NCBI GenBank assembly: GCA_021234155.1 | Contig: JAJEKV010000017.1 | Span: 9,429,525 to 9,493,524, forward strand | DNA length: 64,000 nt | Source of the DNA: Isoetes taiwanensis | Taxonomy: Eukaryota; Streptophyta; Lycopodiopsida; Isoetales; Isoetaceae | Direction: 5' to 3' | In this document: in pieces, positions 1 through 10,469 of the stretch | Numbering within the stretch: the first letter of the stretch is position 1 | Layout: each line of letters starts with the position of its first letter | Notes under the pieces: generated by a model | What the model saw: the letters and a program-made list of their open reading frames with translations, nothing else | What the model was told of the DNA's origin: nothing | The model's database searches: none | Made by a program: the position numbers and the translations under genes

Positions 1-3000
1 GGATTAGTCTAATTTTCAACTTACAAATTTGTTTCTTTATTGACCCATGTGTTCTGAGCCTTTTTTCTCGGTGGTTTTTCTTTCATTTCATTCACACATT
101 TTTCTCTTGCCAATGCTCTTTGCCAAGTCCTTTCTGTTGCGGACCCTCGAAACAATGGTGGCACCTCCCATATTTCGTTATGCTTGCCTTTTTCTTTTTG
201 TTGAACAATTCATATTGCTCGTTTGAAGTCAATAACTTCTGTCATTGTTGTCATGGTTATAATTTATGTTTTATTTTTGCCAAGGTTAGACTTTGCTCTA
301 GTAAAGGTGTGCTTTGTTCCGTATGCTATATTTGTTTTTTCAACGCGTTATCTTTGTTATTGTCTCGTTGACAATATTGGGCTCAATTTTGATTTGGCAA
401 CGTTAGAGGTACAACATGAATGACTCATTTCGCAAGGACAGGCATTATGTCATCGACATTGTTGGGTTCCTTTCCGATTTCGCGACATTAGAGATCAACA
501 TTGGATGACGCATTTTTTGCAAGGTCTAGAGGTATGTAGATTTGGTTATTTTATTCCTTATTTGTCTGATTTCTTTTGCTTAGCATGCCCATAACTTGGG
601 TTGCATTGGGTTTTTTCTTTATTTTGTGGATTTTTAGCCCAACCTAGGTATATTTTTTGTTCGTCACCACTGTCAGTGCCAAAATTTGCATTGGGCGTGT
701 ACCAGACTCACAGTTTTTATTTGTTGAACATTGTTTATTGTTATTATTAGTTTAGCTCGCTATGTTGTATAATGCTCCATAGCTAGGTGGTTCGTTTTCA
801 TGTTACTTATGTACGTGTCTTTCATAGATCTCCCTGAGCTAGTTTTGTATTTTGATTGACATTGCGCTGAGTCTTTGAGTTTATTCTAGGGGTTTCTTAC
901 TGCCAATGGTTATGACTCATCAAGTTGTTGCCCTCTGCTCCTAATGTGTTTCACATAGTGTATTAGTCTGTGTTGGGCGGCTGTCATTTGTTTAGCTATC
1001 TAGTATTTTCATTTTGATGCCTACATTCTGTTTTGGGGGTACCACTATAGTTTCTTGTGTTTTTCCAATTGTCGGACACGTGCTAGGGGTTATTTCCTTT
1101 TTCTTTTTGACATCTTGTTTACTCTCTATTTTTTGTTGACAATCTCTTTTTCCTACATTTTTGGAGTGTTACAGCTGATCGTGTTTTGTAGGGTTATTTT
1201 TTGGTTTACTATTGATCTTGTGGTTGGCACCTTCTTGTGTGCCCATAGTGCACTGCTTGTTTTGATATGACCTTGGGTCAGTTTTAATTTGTTCACCCTT
1301 TTTTCGTGTGATCTTGCTCTCTCTACACATCTTACTGGTTGTTTTGCCCTTTCTGGCTTGGATGATTGCCCATCTCGCATGTTGTATGGATTCATGAGGA
1401 CCATGGTCTCGTAGGAGACTGTTCTTTCGTCTTCTCTTATTTTTGCAGAGTTGTGCATTTAGTTGGAGTCGTTAATAAAAAACGTGCTCGGGGAGTGCTT
1501 TTGCCTCACTATTTGTTGTATTAGGTTTCACTGAGGTTTGGATTCCTATGCATTCTTTTTTATTGAATCCTTGGTATGTAAGGTTCTACATGTAGTTGGT
1601 GGGTGACATTCATGTTAGATAATTTCATATCCTCGATTCTGAGTTTTCATTTTATTCTTCTTTTGGCTTTCAACGTTTGCACAATATGTTTGAGGCTTAT
1701 TTTGGTCATGTGCATTGGGTAGATCATGCTTGTACTGCATAGTTTCGTTTGTGCCATGGGCATTTTTTAGGGTTTCATCTGATGCATTCTTCTTTGCTAG
1801 AAATGTATGGGCATTGATTCATTCTTAGCATTTGTTTCTTATTCATTGGTTTCTTTTTGAAGACTGGTGCTATGCTGGATATTCTGTATTTTGTTCGTGG
1901 ACTTTGTTGTCCTGATCATCTTTATCGTCTTTTGAAGATACCTCCACCAGGCCTTGGAGAACTTTCGTGGTTTATGGTGTTGTATCCCATGTTGCTTCTT
2001 TGTCCCGTTAGCCTTCAACATTCAACACAGTTTGTTTAATGCATATTTTGGTCCTCTGCATCAGGTAGATGATGCTTGTACTACATGGCTTTTTGTTGTA
2101 TTTTAGGCTTTGTACATGTGCGTATCTGGTTTTCGCTAATGCATTCTGCTTCTCTAATCCTTTTTAGCCTTATAACTCATTTGATTCATTTGATCTTTCA
2201 TCCATGCATTAGATATCATGTATATTGTTCGTGGTTTTGTTGTTCCAATCATCGTACCTTTGTATAGTCATCTGATGTTACCTCTAGCATTTCGCCAGTA
2301 GCTTTCTCGTCTCGGTGCCAGTTGTGCAACTATTCCAATTTGGCCATATGGGTTCTAGTTTTGTCTTTTTGCTTGGTAAGTTCTTGTTCATAACATTGTT
2401 CCATTAACCCATTGTCCCTATGGCATTTTTCCGTATACTTTCATAAGTTCTTTTGATCCTTTGCATGCCACATTTAGTCCTTTGCTTCAGATTGACTTTT
2501 GCTTCGCATAGATATTGATCCCTTTGTGCCATTTACTCGTGGTTGGTACCTCTAGTTCTTTTTATGTCATTATTTTAGTTGTTTCACTCGGGTCTTTTGC
2601 ATATCTTTCTATGCTTCTAACTGCGAGTTGTGCACCTTTGCCAAGTGCGCTAACATTTTTTATGCTTAGTCCGGTTTATCACAGTTATCCTTTTTGCTCT
2701 AGGTTATGTTTCTTTTCTTGATATCATCCTTCCAGTTATTATGTATTCCCTGGACATGTTTTTGCTATTCTAATCCATCCATTTGCCATTGCTTCATTAT
2801 CTAAATGTGCTTTTTTCCTCCTTTGCTCATCTTTTTTCCATATTTTCCCTTTTTCCAAGTACTTGGTGCCTTTTTTCTCCATTTGTTCCAGTCTATCAGT
2901 CGATTTGTTTGGTTCTAGGTGTTTTATATTGGGTCCCTTGGGTCACTTGGGTGTTTGTTTCTATGTTTTTCGCATTGATCCTTTGTTGTCTCTATTTGTG

Positions 3001-3831
3001 AATTCACTCCACTTGTTCCATGTGTCCCATCAGCTTCATTTGTGCATTCTATTTTGTTGTCGTGACCTTTGTAGACTCATTCCTCCATTTCTTTATTCCA
3101 CTTTTTCAATCGCTTTTCTTAGATTCTACATGCTTCATTATGGGTTTGGTGCGCTCCATTTGCTATACACTCCTCATTATCTCGGTAGCTCCATTTGATA
3201 TCATTTCTCTATTTTGGTTGTGTTTGCATTAGCTTATTGTTTCGTTAAACTCTAGTGACATTCTTACTATATTCGTCACATTGGTTCCATCTTTGGTTTC
3301 TTTGTCTTCTTGCTCTTTTTCTATTGCTAGTTAGGATAGTTTGCTTTTATAGTATCTTTGTTAGTGTAGTATTTATTGGACATTACTCATTTGGGATCGT
3401 TACTTTGATGATGGCATCATGTTCGTGGCTCTGTCTGCTGTTGTCCCATAAGTTCCTTCCCTCATCTCTTACTGCATTATTCCATTGTCTTCTTCCTTCT
3501 TATGCTCCCGTTTCCATCTCTCATAGCTTTCATCCATCGTGTTCTCCTTCATTTTTATTCATTCCATTGTTTGCATTCCGGCATTACTTGCTCTTTCTGC
3601 TTCTTCATTGTTCCTTGTCTCTGTCTTCTCTTTATCCCCTTTTTTCCTCCATTTTTTCTTAGTTTCCTCTTCCTTCGTTTTACTTTGATTGCCGTCAGCC
3701 TTATCTATGCATTCTTTTCCAGTGACCTTGTAGACTCGTTTCTCCCTTTCTTTATACTATATTTCTCTTTAGCTTCTCTTCTTCTCAGTTTCCATGCTGT
3801 GTAGTTTTTTGAGTTTGTTCCTCTTCTATCG
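1..3831. other. T-rich gene-free region
   Basis: I see no gene in this 3.8-kb stretch. The plus strand is strikingly T-rich, with frequent runs such as ttttttc and few matching A runs, so one strand is pyrimidine-rich for kilobases. The open frames are short (at most about 135 codons), consist of Phe, Leu, Ser and Cys in the plus-strand reading, overlap one another in several frames, and show no recognisable domain. They are what a T-rich sequence produces by chance. It could be the decayed interior of a retroelement, but no diagnostic protein or LTR boundary was found. Confidence 0.6.
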
Positions 3832-3868
3832 GCCAGTATATGCCTATCATAGGACCCATCCTAGGAAT
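3832..3868 (+). repeat. 37-bp direct repeat, left copy
   Basis: This 37-bp sequence beginning gccagtatatgcctatcata recurs exactly at 4798-4834, about 970 bp away in the same orientation. It runs directly into the long hairpin at 3855-3916, while the right copy stops at the base of the first arm. The pair could be the duplicated end of a small mobile element, or two related element ends. Confidence 0.8.
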
Positions 3869-3916
3869 GCCACGGTTCTATTGCGACAGCAATAGAACCG
3901 ACATTCCTTGGATGGG
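3855..3916. repeat. 62-bp near-perfect hairpin
   Basis: An inverted repeat folds around a 4-nt loop (gaca, 3885-3888). The inner 12 bp (cggttctattgc with gcaatagaaccg) are perfect, and the stem continues outward through ggaatg/cattcc to cccatcc/ggatggg with only a few mismatches. It is too short for a MITE and has no neighbouring gene. It could be an element-end structure or a small-RNA-like foldback; function unknown. Confidence 0.8.
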
Positions 3917-4119
3917 GACGTCCCTTTGTCACTCCTCCTATTTATTCAGCCTCTCTTCATTGTTCTATCATCGGCGTTCTCTTGAGCTAGATTTCTCCTT
4001 CTTCTCTATCCATCAGTTTCCCTCACGCTCCCTCCCTTGATGGTTTTTTCATTTGATCGTGTTCGTTATTTCCTTTTCTATGTTCTTTAAATTTGCATTC
4101 TTTATTTCCTCAGCATTGT

Positions 4120-4425
4120 AGCCTCTGCGGCATACTTATTGGTTTACTCTTTCTCGGCATGGCACTAGTATTTTATTTATTCATTCATGTTTTCTCTCGG
4201 TGTGGCTTTGTAGCCTCTGAGTCCATATTTATTATTCATGTTTTCTCTCGGCATGGCGTTGTTGCCTCCGAGATCATATTTATTGTTTTTTCTCGGCGTG
4301 GCGCTGTAGCCTCCGAGGCAGCACTAATCGGTTGTTTTTTCCCGCGATGGTCATTCCGTGGACGGTTCCCGATTGGTCGGCTGTTGTTTCTTTCTCGGCG
4401 TGGCCCTGGAGCCTCCGAGTCTTTT
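4120..4425 (+). repeat. Degenerate CTCGG...GCCTCCGAG unit array
   Basis: Four to five copies of a unit of about 28-30 bp of the form ctcggcgtggcgctgtagcc followed by tccgag recur near 4120, 4195, 4237, 4291 and 4394 at irregular spacing. Each unit begins with CTCGG and ends with CCGAG, so each can fold on itself. The array lies between the two 37-bp direct repeats. Function unknown. Confidence 0.6.
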
Positions 4426-4797
4426 TGCCTATGGCATCTAACTCATTGACGGGTTATTTTTCTTTCAGCCTTGATTCTGCAGGATTGTTTAAGGCTTTGT
4501 GGTTGCCATAGTGTGTGGGGTCGTGCTTCAACTATTTGCTTGGGTTTCCTCACAAACCTAAGAAGGCGTGGTTCTTCTTCCTGATGAGGAGCAGTCACCG
4601 GGTCTTCTCATCTTTGCAGCGACCAAATGGCGGATTAAACCATCTTTTATGTTGTATTCTTCAATTTCATCATGTTCTCGATGATTGTCTAGTTTCGGAG
4701 CATTTAAAATTCATATTTCCAAATTTATCTATCCTTAGTGAGGGATCCATTTGTACTCAATGTTTTACAAAGCTCAATGAGAACACCACTTCACTTC

Positions 4798-4834
4798 GCC
4801 AGTATATGCCTATCATAGGACCCATCCTAGGAAT
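4798..4834 (+). repeat. 37-bp direct repeat, right copy
   Basis: Exact copy of 3832-3868. It ends 6 bp before the stop codon of the methyltransferase-like reading frame on the other strand, so it may mark the edge of the transposon complex that begins here. The hairpin second arm present at the left copy is absent. Confidence 0.8.
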
Positions 4835-4839
4835 ATAAA

Positions 4840-6037
4840 TTAAATCATGCGTGGTGCGATTTCGTAGGCAAGGCCATACCTATCATCTTCAATTTCGCTG
4901 TCGTCGTCGGCGTCATTCTCCCCTTCGCCACCCTTAATCTCCGTGCTCTTATGACTGTTAGAATTGTTATTTCCTATTAGTTCCTTTACATCCTTCACAA
5001 CTGACATTATTTCAGTATTCATTTGGCAAACCTGTGAATCACTAGAGTCGCCTTGGTTGCCTTCACTTTCGGTTGGCCTATCAATTAGATCCTTGTTAAC
5101 CTGTGAATCTACTCTATTGTTGCTTGCATCACCCGCAAGGGAGATATTCCCTAAGTTCGCCTTCATCACATTACTTTGAGCAGCCAGTTTAGCAGCCATT
5201 TGGTCATTGCTTTCCTTATCAGGCTGCGTATTACTAGTTCCCTCACCAGAACCATCGTCCACTTTTGAATTGGACAAGTCTACGAGACTTTTGATTGCTG
5301 AAGATTTCAGGTTGCCATAAGGGCCTTTAGGAGATTTGGCAAGCACATGCATGAGGAATGGTTCAAGAAAGTCTTTGGCCTGCTCATCACTCACAAAGCA
5401 GTGACATCTTCTAACACCCATAAGAGCCTCTCGGGCAATATAACCTCCAACATGAAGCTCCAAGCAGGTTGTATCAATTGGAGCAAATGCCTCGACGAGG
5501 TAAGCAGCCATAGACGGGGGAAATCCATTTTTATTTAAGGGGCCCATCCCCTTGGATTGTAGCTCGTACTTGATTTCACCACTTAGGAGGGGGTCCCGAT
5601 CCTCATCCTCTTCTGACTCATCCTGTTCTGACTGATCCTGATCCGTATGATAGAATATAGTTCTTAAGTCTGGATCATCTAGAAGAAAACATTCTCATGC
5701 ACTACTATTGTCACTCTTGGCCTTAGCAATATCATATTCCTCGTCTGACAGCATGGCTATCATAATAAAGATCACATGTGCCATCTTCCGTTCTGTTCGC
5801 AGCTCATTATCCTTATCATATATTAGGCATCCCTCCCTAATAACTTTGAGGCACTCCAGACCATGAGCAGCAGATAGTGCATGCAGATGTGACTCACCTG
5901 AAGGACAAACGATGACAATAGTGAAGGACCTCTTAGTTGTCAATCCCATAGTAAAGAAGCCCGAAGGCTTGTAAGCAGATGCCCGAAGGCTTTTCACAAT
6001 ATTACACAAAAAATGCCCGGAGGCGTGTCCGAAACTT
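4840..6037 (-). pseudogene. SAM-methyltransferase-like transposon protein (broken 3' exon)
   Basis: One minus-strand frame is open from a splice acceptor (long T tract then cttacag, exon from 6037) to the stop at 4840-4842, interrupted only by a TGA at 5695-5697. The N-terminal half has a hydrophobic strand (TIVIVCPSG). A Ser/Asp/Glu-rich linker follows, then a segment reading APIDTTCLELHVGGYIAREA and RRCHCFVSDEQAKDF. This resembles the motif X-I-II region of N4/N6 DNA methylases (FxGxG followed by an acidic residue at the end of the next strand). The C-terminal 120 residues are low-complexity and acidic. No DPPY/DPPF catalytic motif is visible, so either it lies in a missing exon or the protein is not catalytic. 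The family assignment is an inference; a transposon protein of unknown function is the alternative. It lies downstream of the acidic ORF at 6204-6533 on the same strand. Confidence 0.4.
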
Positions 6038-6203
6038 CTGTAAGAAAAAAAAAAAAAAAAAAAAAAAAACAGGGCCGCCCGGGATCTGCATCACTCTTCT
6101 CTATGTCTGCAAGAAAGAAGGAAGAAAGGTGTTAGAAAAGAAAGAAGAAAGAAAGGTGAAAAAAAAAAAAAAGGCAGACATGCAAACCTGATTCACCTCG
6201 CAA

Positions 6204-6533
6204 CTATTCCAAAAATTGGTCGAATTCTCGACCTTCTTCCGAATCTTCCTCCTCCTCCTCCTCCTCCTCCTCCTCCTCCGACTCTTCTTCAGAGATTTTA
6301 TTCTCTGTTTCAGGGTCGAGCCAACCCTGAAGCAGAGCGGTTAGAAATTCCTGTGAATTCTGTTCCTCCTCCTCCTCCGCTTCCTCCTCTTCATCCTCTG
6401 AATCGGAATCAGAGGAGAATTTCGATAAAAAATCAATTTGGGAGGGGGATTGTGGGACTTCTTCAACCCGACGTCTCTTTGAGGAGACCTCGGGTTCCTC
6501 GTGAAGGTCCGCTGCTGAGGCTGAACGCTTCAT
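6204..6533 (-). CDS. Small acidic protein with nuclear localisation signal
   Basis: A 109-codon frame starts at the first ATG below a good TATA box (ATG at 6533). The N-terminus carries a basic cluster (SSKRRRVEE) that looks like a nuclear localisation signal. It is followed by SDSDSEDEEEE and a run of more than ten Glu, giving a very acidic C-terminus. The frame ends at a TAG shortly before a possible splice donor, so it may be a complete small protein or the first exon of the methyltransferase-like gene with a stop at its end. The corresponding region at about 14404-14743 is frameshifted by small indels. Glu repeats come from a CTC/CCT microsatellite on the plus strand. Role unknown; a nuclear accessory protein of the transposon is plausible. 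Confidence 0.45.
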   Translation of the reverse strand: MKRSASAADLHEEPEVSSKRRRVEEVPQSPSQIDFLSKFSSDSDSEDEEEEAEEEEEQNSQEFLTALLQGWLDPETENKISEEESEEEEEEEEEEEDSEEGREFDQFLE

Positions 6534-6579
6534 GGCGGGCAGAGAAAAAAAATTTGGAAGGAATGGAGGTCCTGAGAGC

Positions 6580-6668
6580 GTGAACCAGATTTATATAGGG
6601 TTAATTAGAAATTAGCGTGAATTAATGATTGCCTCAAATAACACGCCAGGCGTACGATCTTCCCGCCA
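6580..6668 (-). promoter_or_regulatory. TATA promoter with CACGCC palindrome, copy 1
   Basis: On the minus strand CCTATATAAAT (6589-6600) lies about 56 bp upstream of the first ATG at 6533, correct geometry for a core promoter. About 45 bp further upstream is acacgccaggcgtac, the palindrome that is arrayed at 11.1-11.4 kb and 12.8-13.1 kb. Very similar promoter blocks recur at 13645-13745 and 14775-14875. Confidence 0.65.
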
Positions 6669-7016
6669 GCAATATAATCTAGGGTATATTATGGAGAATA
6701 AATTCTCAGGGCTACCTTATCGATTTATCGGTTATATGTCTTTTTCAGATTCTAAAGGCTAAATTTTCGATAATTAAAATTTGGATATATTTATATAAAT
6801 GTCATTTCCTTGTTGTTGCCACGAAAATTCTTGTTTTAAATGATTTCGTTTATACCCATTGTTATTATTATATTAAACCTATTTCCAAGGAATTTCTTGC
6901 TTTTTAAAAAATTTGATTTACCTCTATATATTCCATAAATGTGCATTACTTTTTCTTATCTTATCTTTGTTTTAATATTTCCTACTCATTGACTAAAAAG
7001 GGTGCAATTTTTCTAG

Positions 7017-9444
7017 GTCAATGGTGCCTCTCCAACTCAAGATGGTGTGCAACATATTGAAAAGAGCAATTTCAATGAAAAAGCACCTCCTAGCAAGAAT
7101 GTTGAAGAAAAACAATTAGTCCTCCATAGTAGGGTGCAATGGAGGAACAAGAAGGTGAGAATCATGCACAAGTGCAACAAGGAAATAGTAGGCCAAGGAG
7201 TCATTGTGCTAGCAGATCCTGGTCAAGCTGTTAATGATGAAAGGCTAGGGGAAAACAATATTGGTATTGCAATTTCGATGTTGGAAGACAACTGGAAAGG
7301 TAAAGGTTTGGGTGACAAGGAATGTTTTGGTTGTGTCAAGCAATTGGAGGTTCCTTGCATCATGGCATGGCCTATAAGTAGTGTTCAATTTGTGGAGGAT
7401 TATATTTTTCCAGAGCCTGAGGTTGTTGGGGATAATGATTGTCTTGATATTGATCCATTGGCAGTTGAAACTCTAAACCTAGGCAAAATGGGAGAAGTAT
7501 CAGTTGCCAGACATTATCCTAGCAAAAGAGCCAAGTTGATTAGTGACACCAAACGTGAGACAATGGTGAAGCTTAGGGGCTCAGAATGTTGTTGGAGTGG
7601 TTGTATGCAATTCTTTACAATAGAACAATTGGTGGAAGCAAGAGCCATTTTCAAGAGTATACTATTGATGAGAGGAGGACCTACATGTACACACTCTTCG
7701 AGCATGCACTTCAGGATGAGAGAAACCCAAACAGAAAAAGATACCCTTTGCTAGGCAAATGGATATGTAAAAAAACATGGCAGAATATCCATGCAATTCC
7801 AACTTCTTCATGGCATAATTGGCAAAAAAAATAGGCAGAGGGGAACAGGATTGCTTTGCATGGAAATAATAGTTTGTTGAGACCAACAGCTAGGATCTTG
7901 GCTGCCAGGGAGATATTTGAAAAATATATTGATTTCAATGCAGAGTCTATGCCACACAAAAGCAGAAGGGATGAAAAGGGAAGAGCAGTTGTTGAGAAAA
8001 GGTTACCATCACATTGTACTCAAAAGAGTATTTTGGAAGAAGTGAATTCCCTACTTCGAGAATTGGGAATTCTTCCGATATCCCAACCTAGCTTTAGTAG
8101 GCTATGGAAGAAGCATTTCAATCATGTCACCATAGCAACTTCAAACAACTTTGCAAAGTGCAATTTATGTGCTAAGTTGAAGGAGACTCTTGATAAGACT
8201 GTGCAACCTAGTCAAAGGGCTAGAATAAGGGAGCATATGAAGGACCATATGACTGACCAACTATCATGTAGATCATGTTATTGGATGTGGAGGACTTTAT
8301 CTGCATTGGAACCTAATAACTATTTATGTATTATACATGACAAGATGGACCAGCAAAAGACTTGTCTTCCACAATTCAAGTACATACCAAAGTCATGTGG
8401 AAGATCATTACCCTTCTGAGATCTCAATGATGGGGCAATCTTGCATGGGCAGACTCAAACCTACTATGGCCATTTTAGTTTGGAGTTGTGGAGTGATGGT
8501 CCAGATTTTCATATTGGGAGTATCATGAGGTGTTTGAGAAACTATGAAAATGGATACAATGGTCACCTCCAGGACCCTACAGCTAGCCAGGCACTACATA
8601 GAGCATTGTTAGATGGAAACTCTAACAACATTGAAAAGTTCAGCAAGGCAAGGTTTAGGAAGCATGGGTCTAATGAACATGTTGGAGCTTCAACTTCACG
8701 TGCTAGAGCTCAAGATCTACCCAAAAGGTTCCTCTTGCAACTTGATAATTGTGCTGGCCAAAATAAGAACAGGTGGATGTTTTCTTTCCTATCCTACTTA
8801 ACAGCTGTGGGGATATTTGAAAGAGTTAATTTAGGGTTTCTTATGCCCGGGCATACCCATGAGGATGTGGATGCATTATTTGGCAAATATAGTTGTATAC
8901 TGAAGCAGCAGACAGTGACCAACTTTCCTAGGCTAATGGAAATCTTGCAGGAATGCACTACTCCAAACCCTATAGCTTCTCTCATAGAAGAAGGCCCGAT
9001 TGGAAGAGCTTTGTGGATGGTTATACATTGGATCTTGAAGGTCATTTCAGGCCTCTGCAGTTCACTTTTTGGGTGAGAGATGGGATTCCAATCTTCCAAT
9101 CGAAGATGAGACCTTCAGAGGAGGAGTGGAGAGGAGGGGAGGAAATATGGCGTAGAGATGAGAATGGCAAGCCTGTGATACCTCCAGGTCAACCAAAAGC
9201 TCTAAAACCTACTGAAGAAGTGAAGCAATTGGGATTGACTAAGGAAGGAATCCAGGACTATATAAAGCATTGGCAAACCAATCCAGATGACACCAACCGT
9301 GCCTTGGTGGCTTACTGGAAGAAGGTAATTAACCTGTTGGGGGAGATAGACACATCCTCAGATGAATTGAAAGAAGGGTGGTTGCCTAAAACTAGGTGGA
9401 AGACCTTAGCAGGTGCTGAGTCTCCTTATGTTTTGCATTTTTAG
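7017..9444 (+). pseudogene. DUF7869-like transposase-type gene, copy 1 (truncated)
   Basis: Coding starts after a splice acceptor (tttttctag, exon from 7017); the upstream exon was not found. The frame runs VNGASPTQDGVQHIEK onward and needs frame changes near 7660, 7790, 8410 and 9000. Recognisable landmarks are IIHDKMDQ followed by KTCLPQF (about 8328-8370), LLQLDNCAGQNKNR (about 8731-8772) and GFLMPGHTHEDVD (about 8835-8872). These are the hallmarks of the DUF7869 proteins widespread in plant, oomycete and animal genomes. The spaced Asp residues (HDKMD, LDN, HEDVD) look like an RNase H/DDE-type catalytic set, which is my inference. A Cys pair pattern (KCNLCAKL) precedes the core. The gene ends abruptly at 9422 where unrelated sequence is joined, losing about 170 C-terminal residues present in copy 2. 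Confidence 0.65.
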
Positions 9445-9575
9445 CCTTCCAATTCTTTAGGAAGTCCTTTGACCAGAATACAAACTTCTTGATGTCATCA
9501 TTACTGACCTTGTATTTGTCCAGCAATCCAATTTCAGATAATGCCACATCCCCCGATAGCCTTTGTAACTCAGCT
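9423..9575 (-). pseudogene. Unidentified minus-strand coding fragment joined to copy 1
   Basis: From the point where the DUF7869-like gene breaks off, the minus strand has an open frame reading ELQRLSGDVALSEIGLLDKY followed by KVSNDDIKKFVFWSKDFLKN. It looks like real protein (amphipathic, no low complexity), and it ends at the junction near 9422. No family recognised. It is probably an exon of another transposon gene brought in by rearrangement. Confidence 0.35.
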
Positions 9576-10440
9576 CCTCATGGAAAAAATTAGCGGCTAT
9601 TATTAGCCAAATGGCGATTTTTCAGGGGGTCTAGGCAATTTTTGCTGCGAATTTTATGAAGAGAGATGTCTATTTAAAAAATAAAAAATAGCCATAGTTA
9701 AAACGAGTACTCTGTTATTTTTTTAGGATTAGCCAAACTATTTTCCCCCTTTTTCTTAACGAAAAAGGGATTAGCCTTTCTTTATATTACAATATTTATA
9801 TATTAGATTATTAATAGCCAAACACTTATTAAAGATTTTTACAGATCGCCACCTACCATCATCAGTGATAGTTTTTCAAATTATAGAATAGAATAGAATA
9901 GAATACATTATCGTACCTTGTGCCCTGAGGCCACTGGACTTGTGTAGCATGGGCGAGCTCCCTGACGGGGGCTACATATACCATATATGCATCTTAAAAA
10001 AAGAGTTATAAAAGATGGCTAATATCCATCTAGATGCCCGAGTTGGTTGCATAACTTCCTTCAAGAGTTAGTGATAAGTGCCATTTGATCCCATATCTAG
10101 AAGCATGCCGGTGCATTGAATGTAGTTCAGACTATGAATGTTATACGATATGCTGTGAGCTTCTGTTAAAAGTTTTTTAATATAATCCTATGTTCCTTGA
10201 TTGTTGATTATTATTTCTAATTGTAGTACAATATGTCTGAAACTATAGAATCTATATCTTTTGCTTTTTCTAATTAGAAAAATTCCTTTAGTCAAGTGAA
10301 AGCTTAAAGGAATACTTAATTCAAAAGTTTCGCCAAGTCTAAATACATATAAATGTAATGATAATAATAACTTTAGCCAAATATATATCATAAAATACTA
10401 TAAGATTTTGAAAAATAGCCAAACAATTTTTTATAAAAGA
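9576..10440. other. Gene-free AT-rich stretch with TAGCCAAA motifs
   Basis: No gene seen. The motif TTAGCCAAA or ATAGCCAAA recurs at about 9604, 9732, 9819, 10373 and 10419, which could be subterminal repeats of a DNA transposon. A LINE tail interrupts it at 9884-9955. Confidence 0.4.
9884..9955 (-). repeat. LINE 3' end fragment with TTCTA tail (minus)
   Basis: On the minus strand a short unique segment ending ggtacgataatg is followed by four TATTC repeats (tattctattctattctattc), matching the way the LINE at 27.4-29.6 kb ends (gtggacgataaaaaaactattctattc). It is a severely 5'-truncated copy of the same or a related LINE. Confidence 0.55.
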
Positions 10441-10469
10441 AATATATATTGTGCTTAATTTTTTCCCTG

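Larger units (their letters stand above)
5970..9422. repeat. 3.4-kb duplicated block, copy 1
   Basis: This block is repeated in the same orientation at 14187-17623. The copies share the acidic ORF, the promoter, intergenic DNA and the DUF7869-like gene. Long stretches are identical; differences are mainly 1-2 bp indels. Copy 1 continues leftward into the methyltransferase-like gene, which copy 2 lacks. At the right end copy 1 breaks off at 9422, whereas copy 2 continues to the natural end of the gene. Confidence 0.9.

Noticed and set aside
120-3804. Many overlapping short open frames rich in Phe, Leu, Ser and Cys
   Set aside because: They arise from T-rich sequence, overlap in several frames, and show no domain, splice or promoter support.
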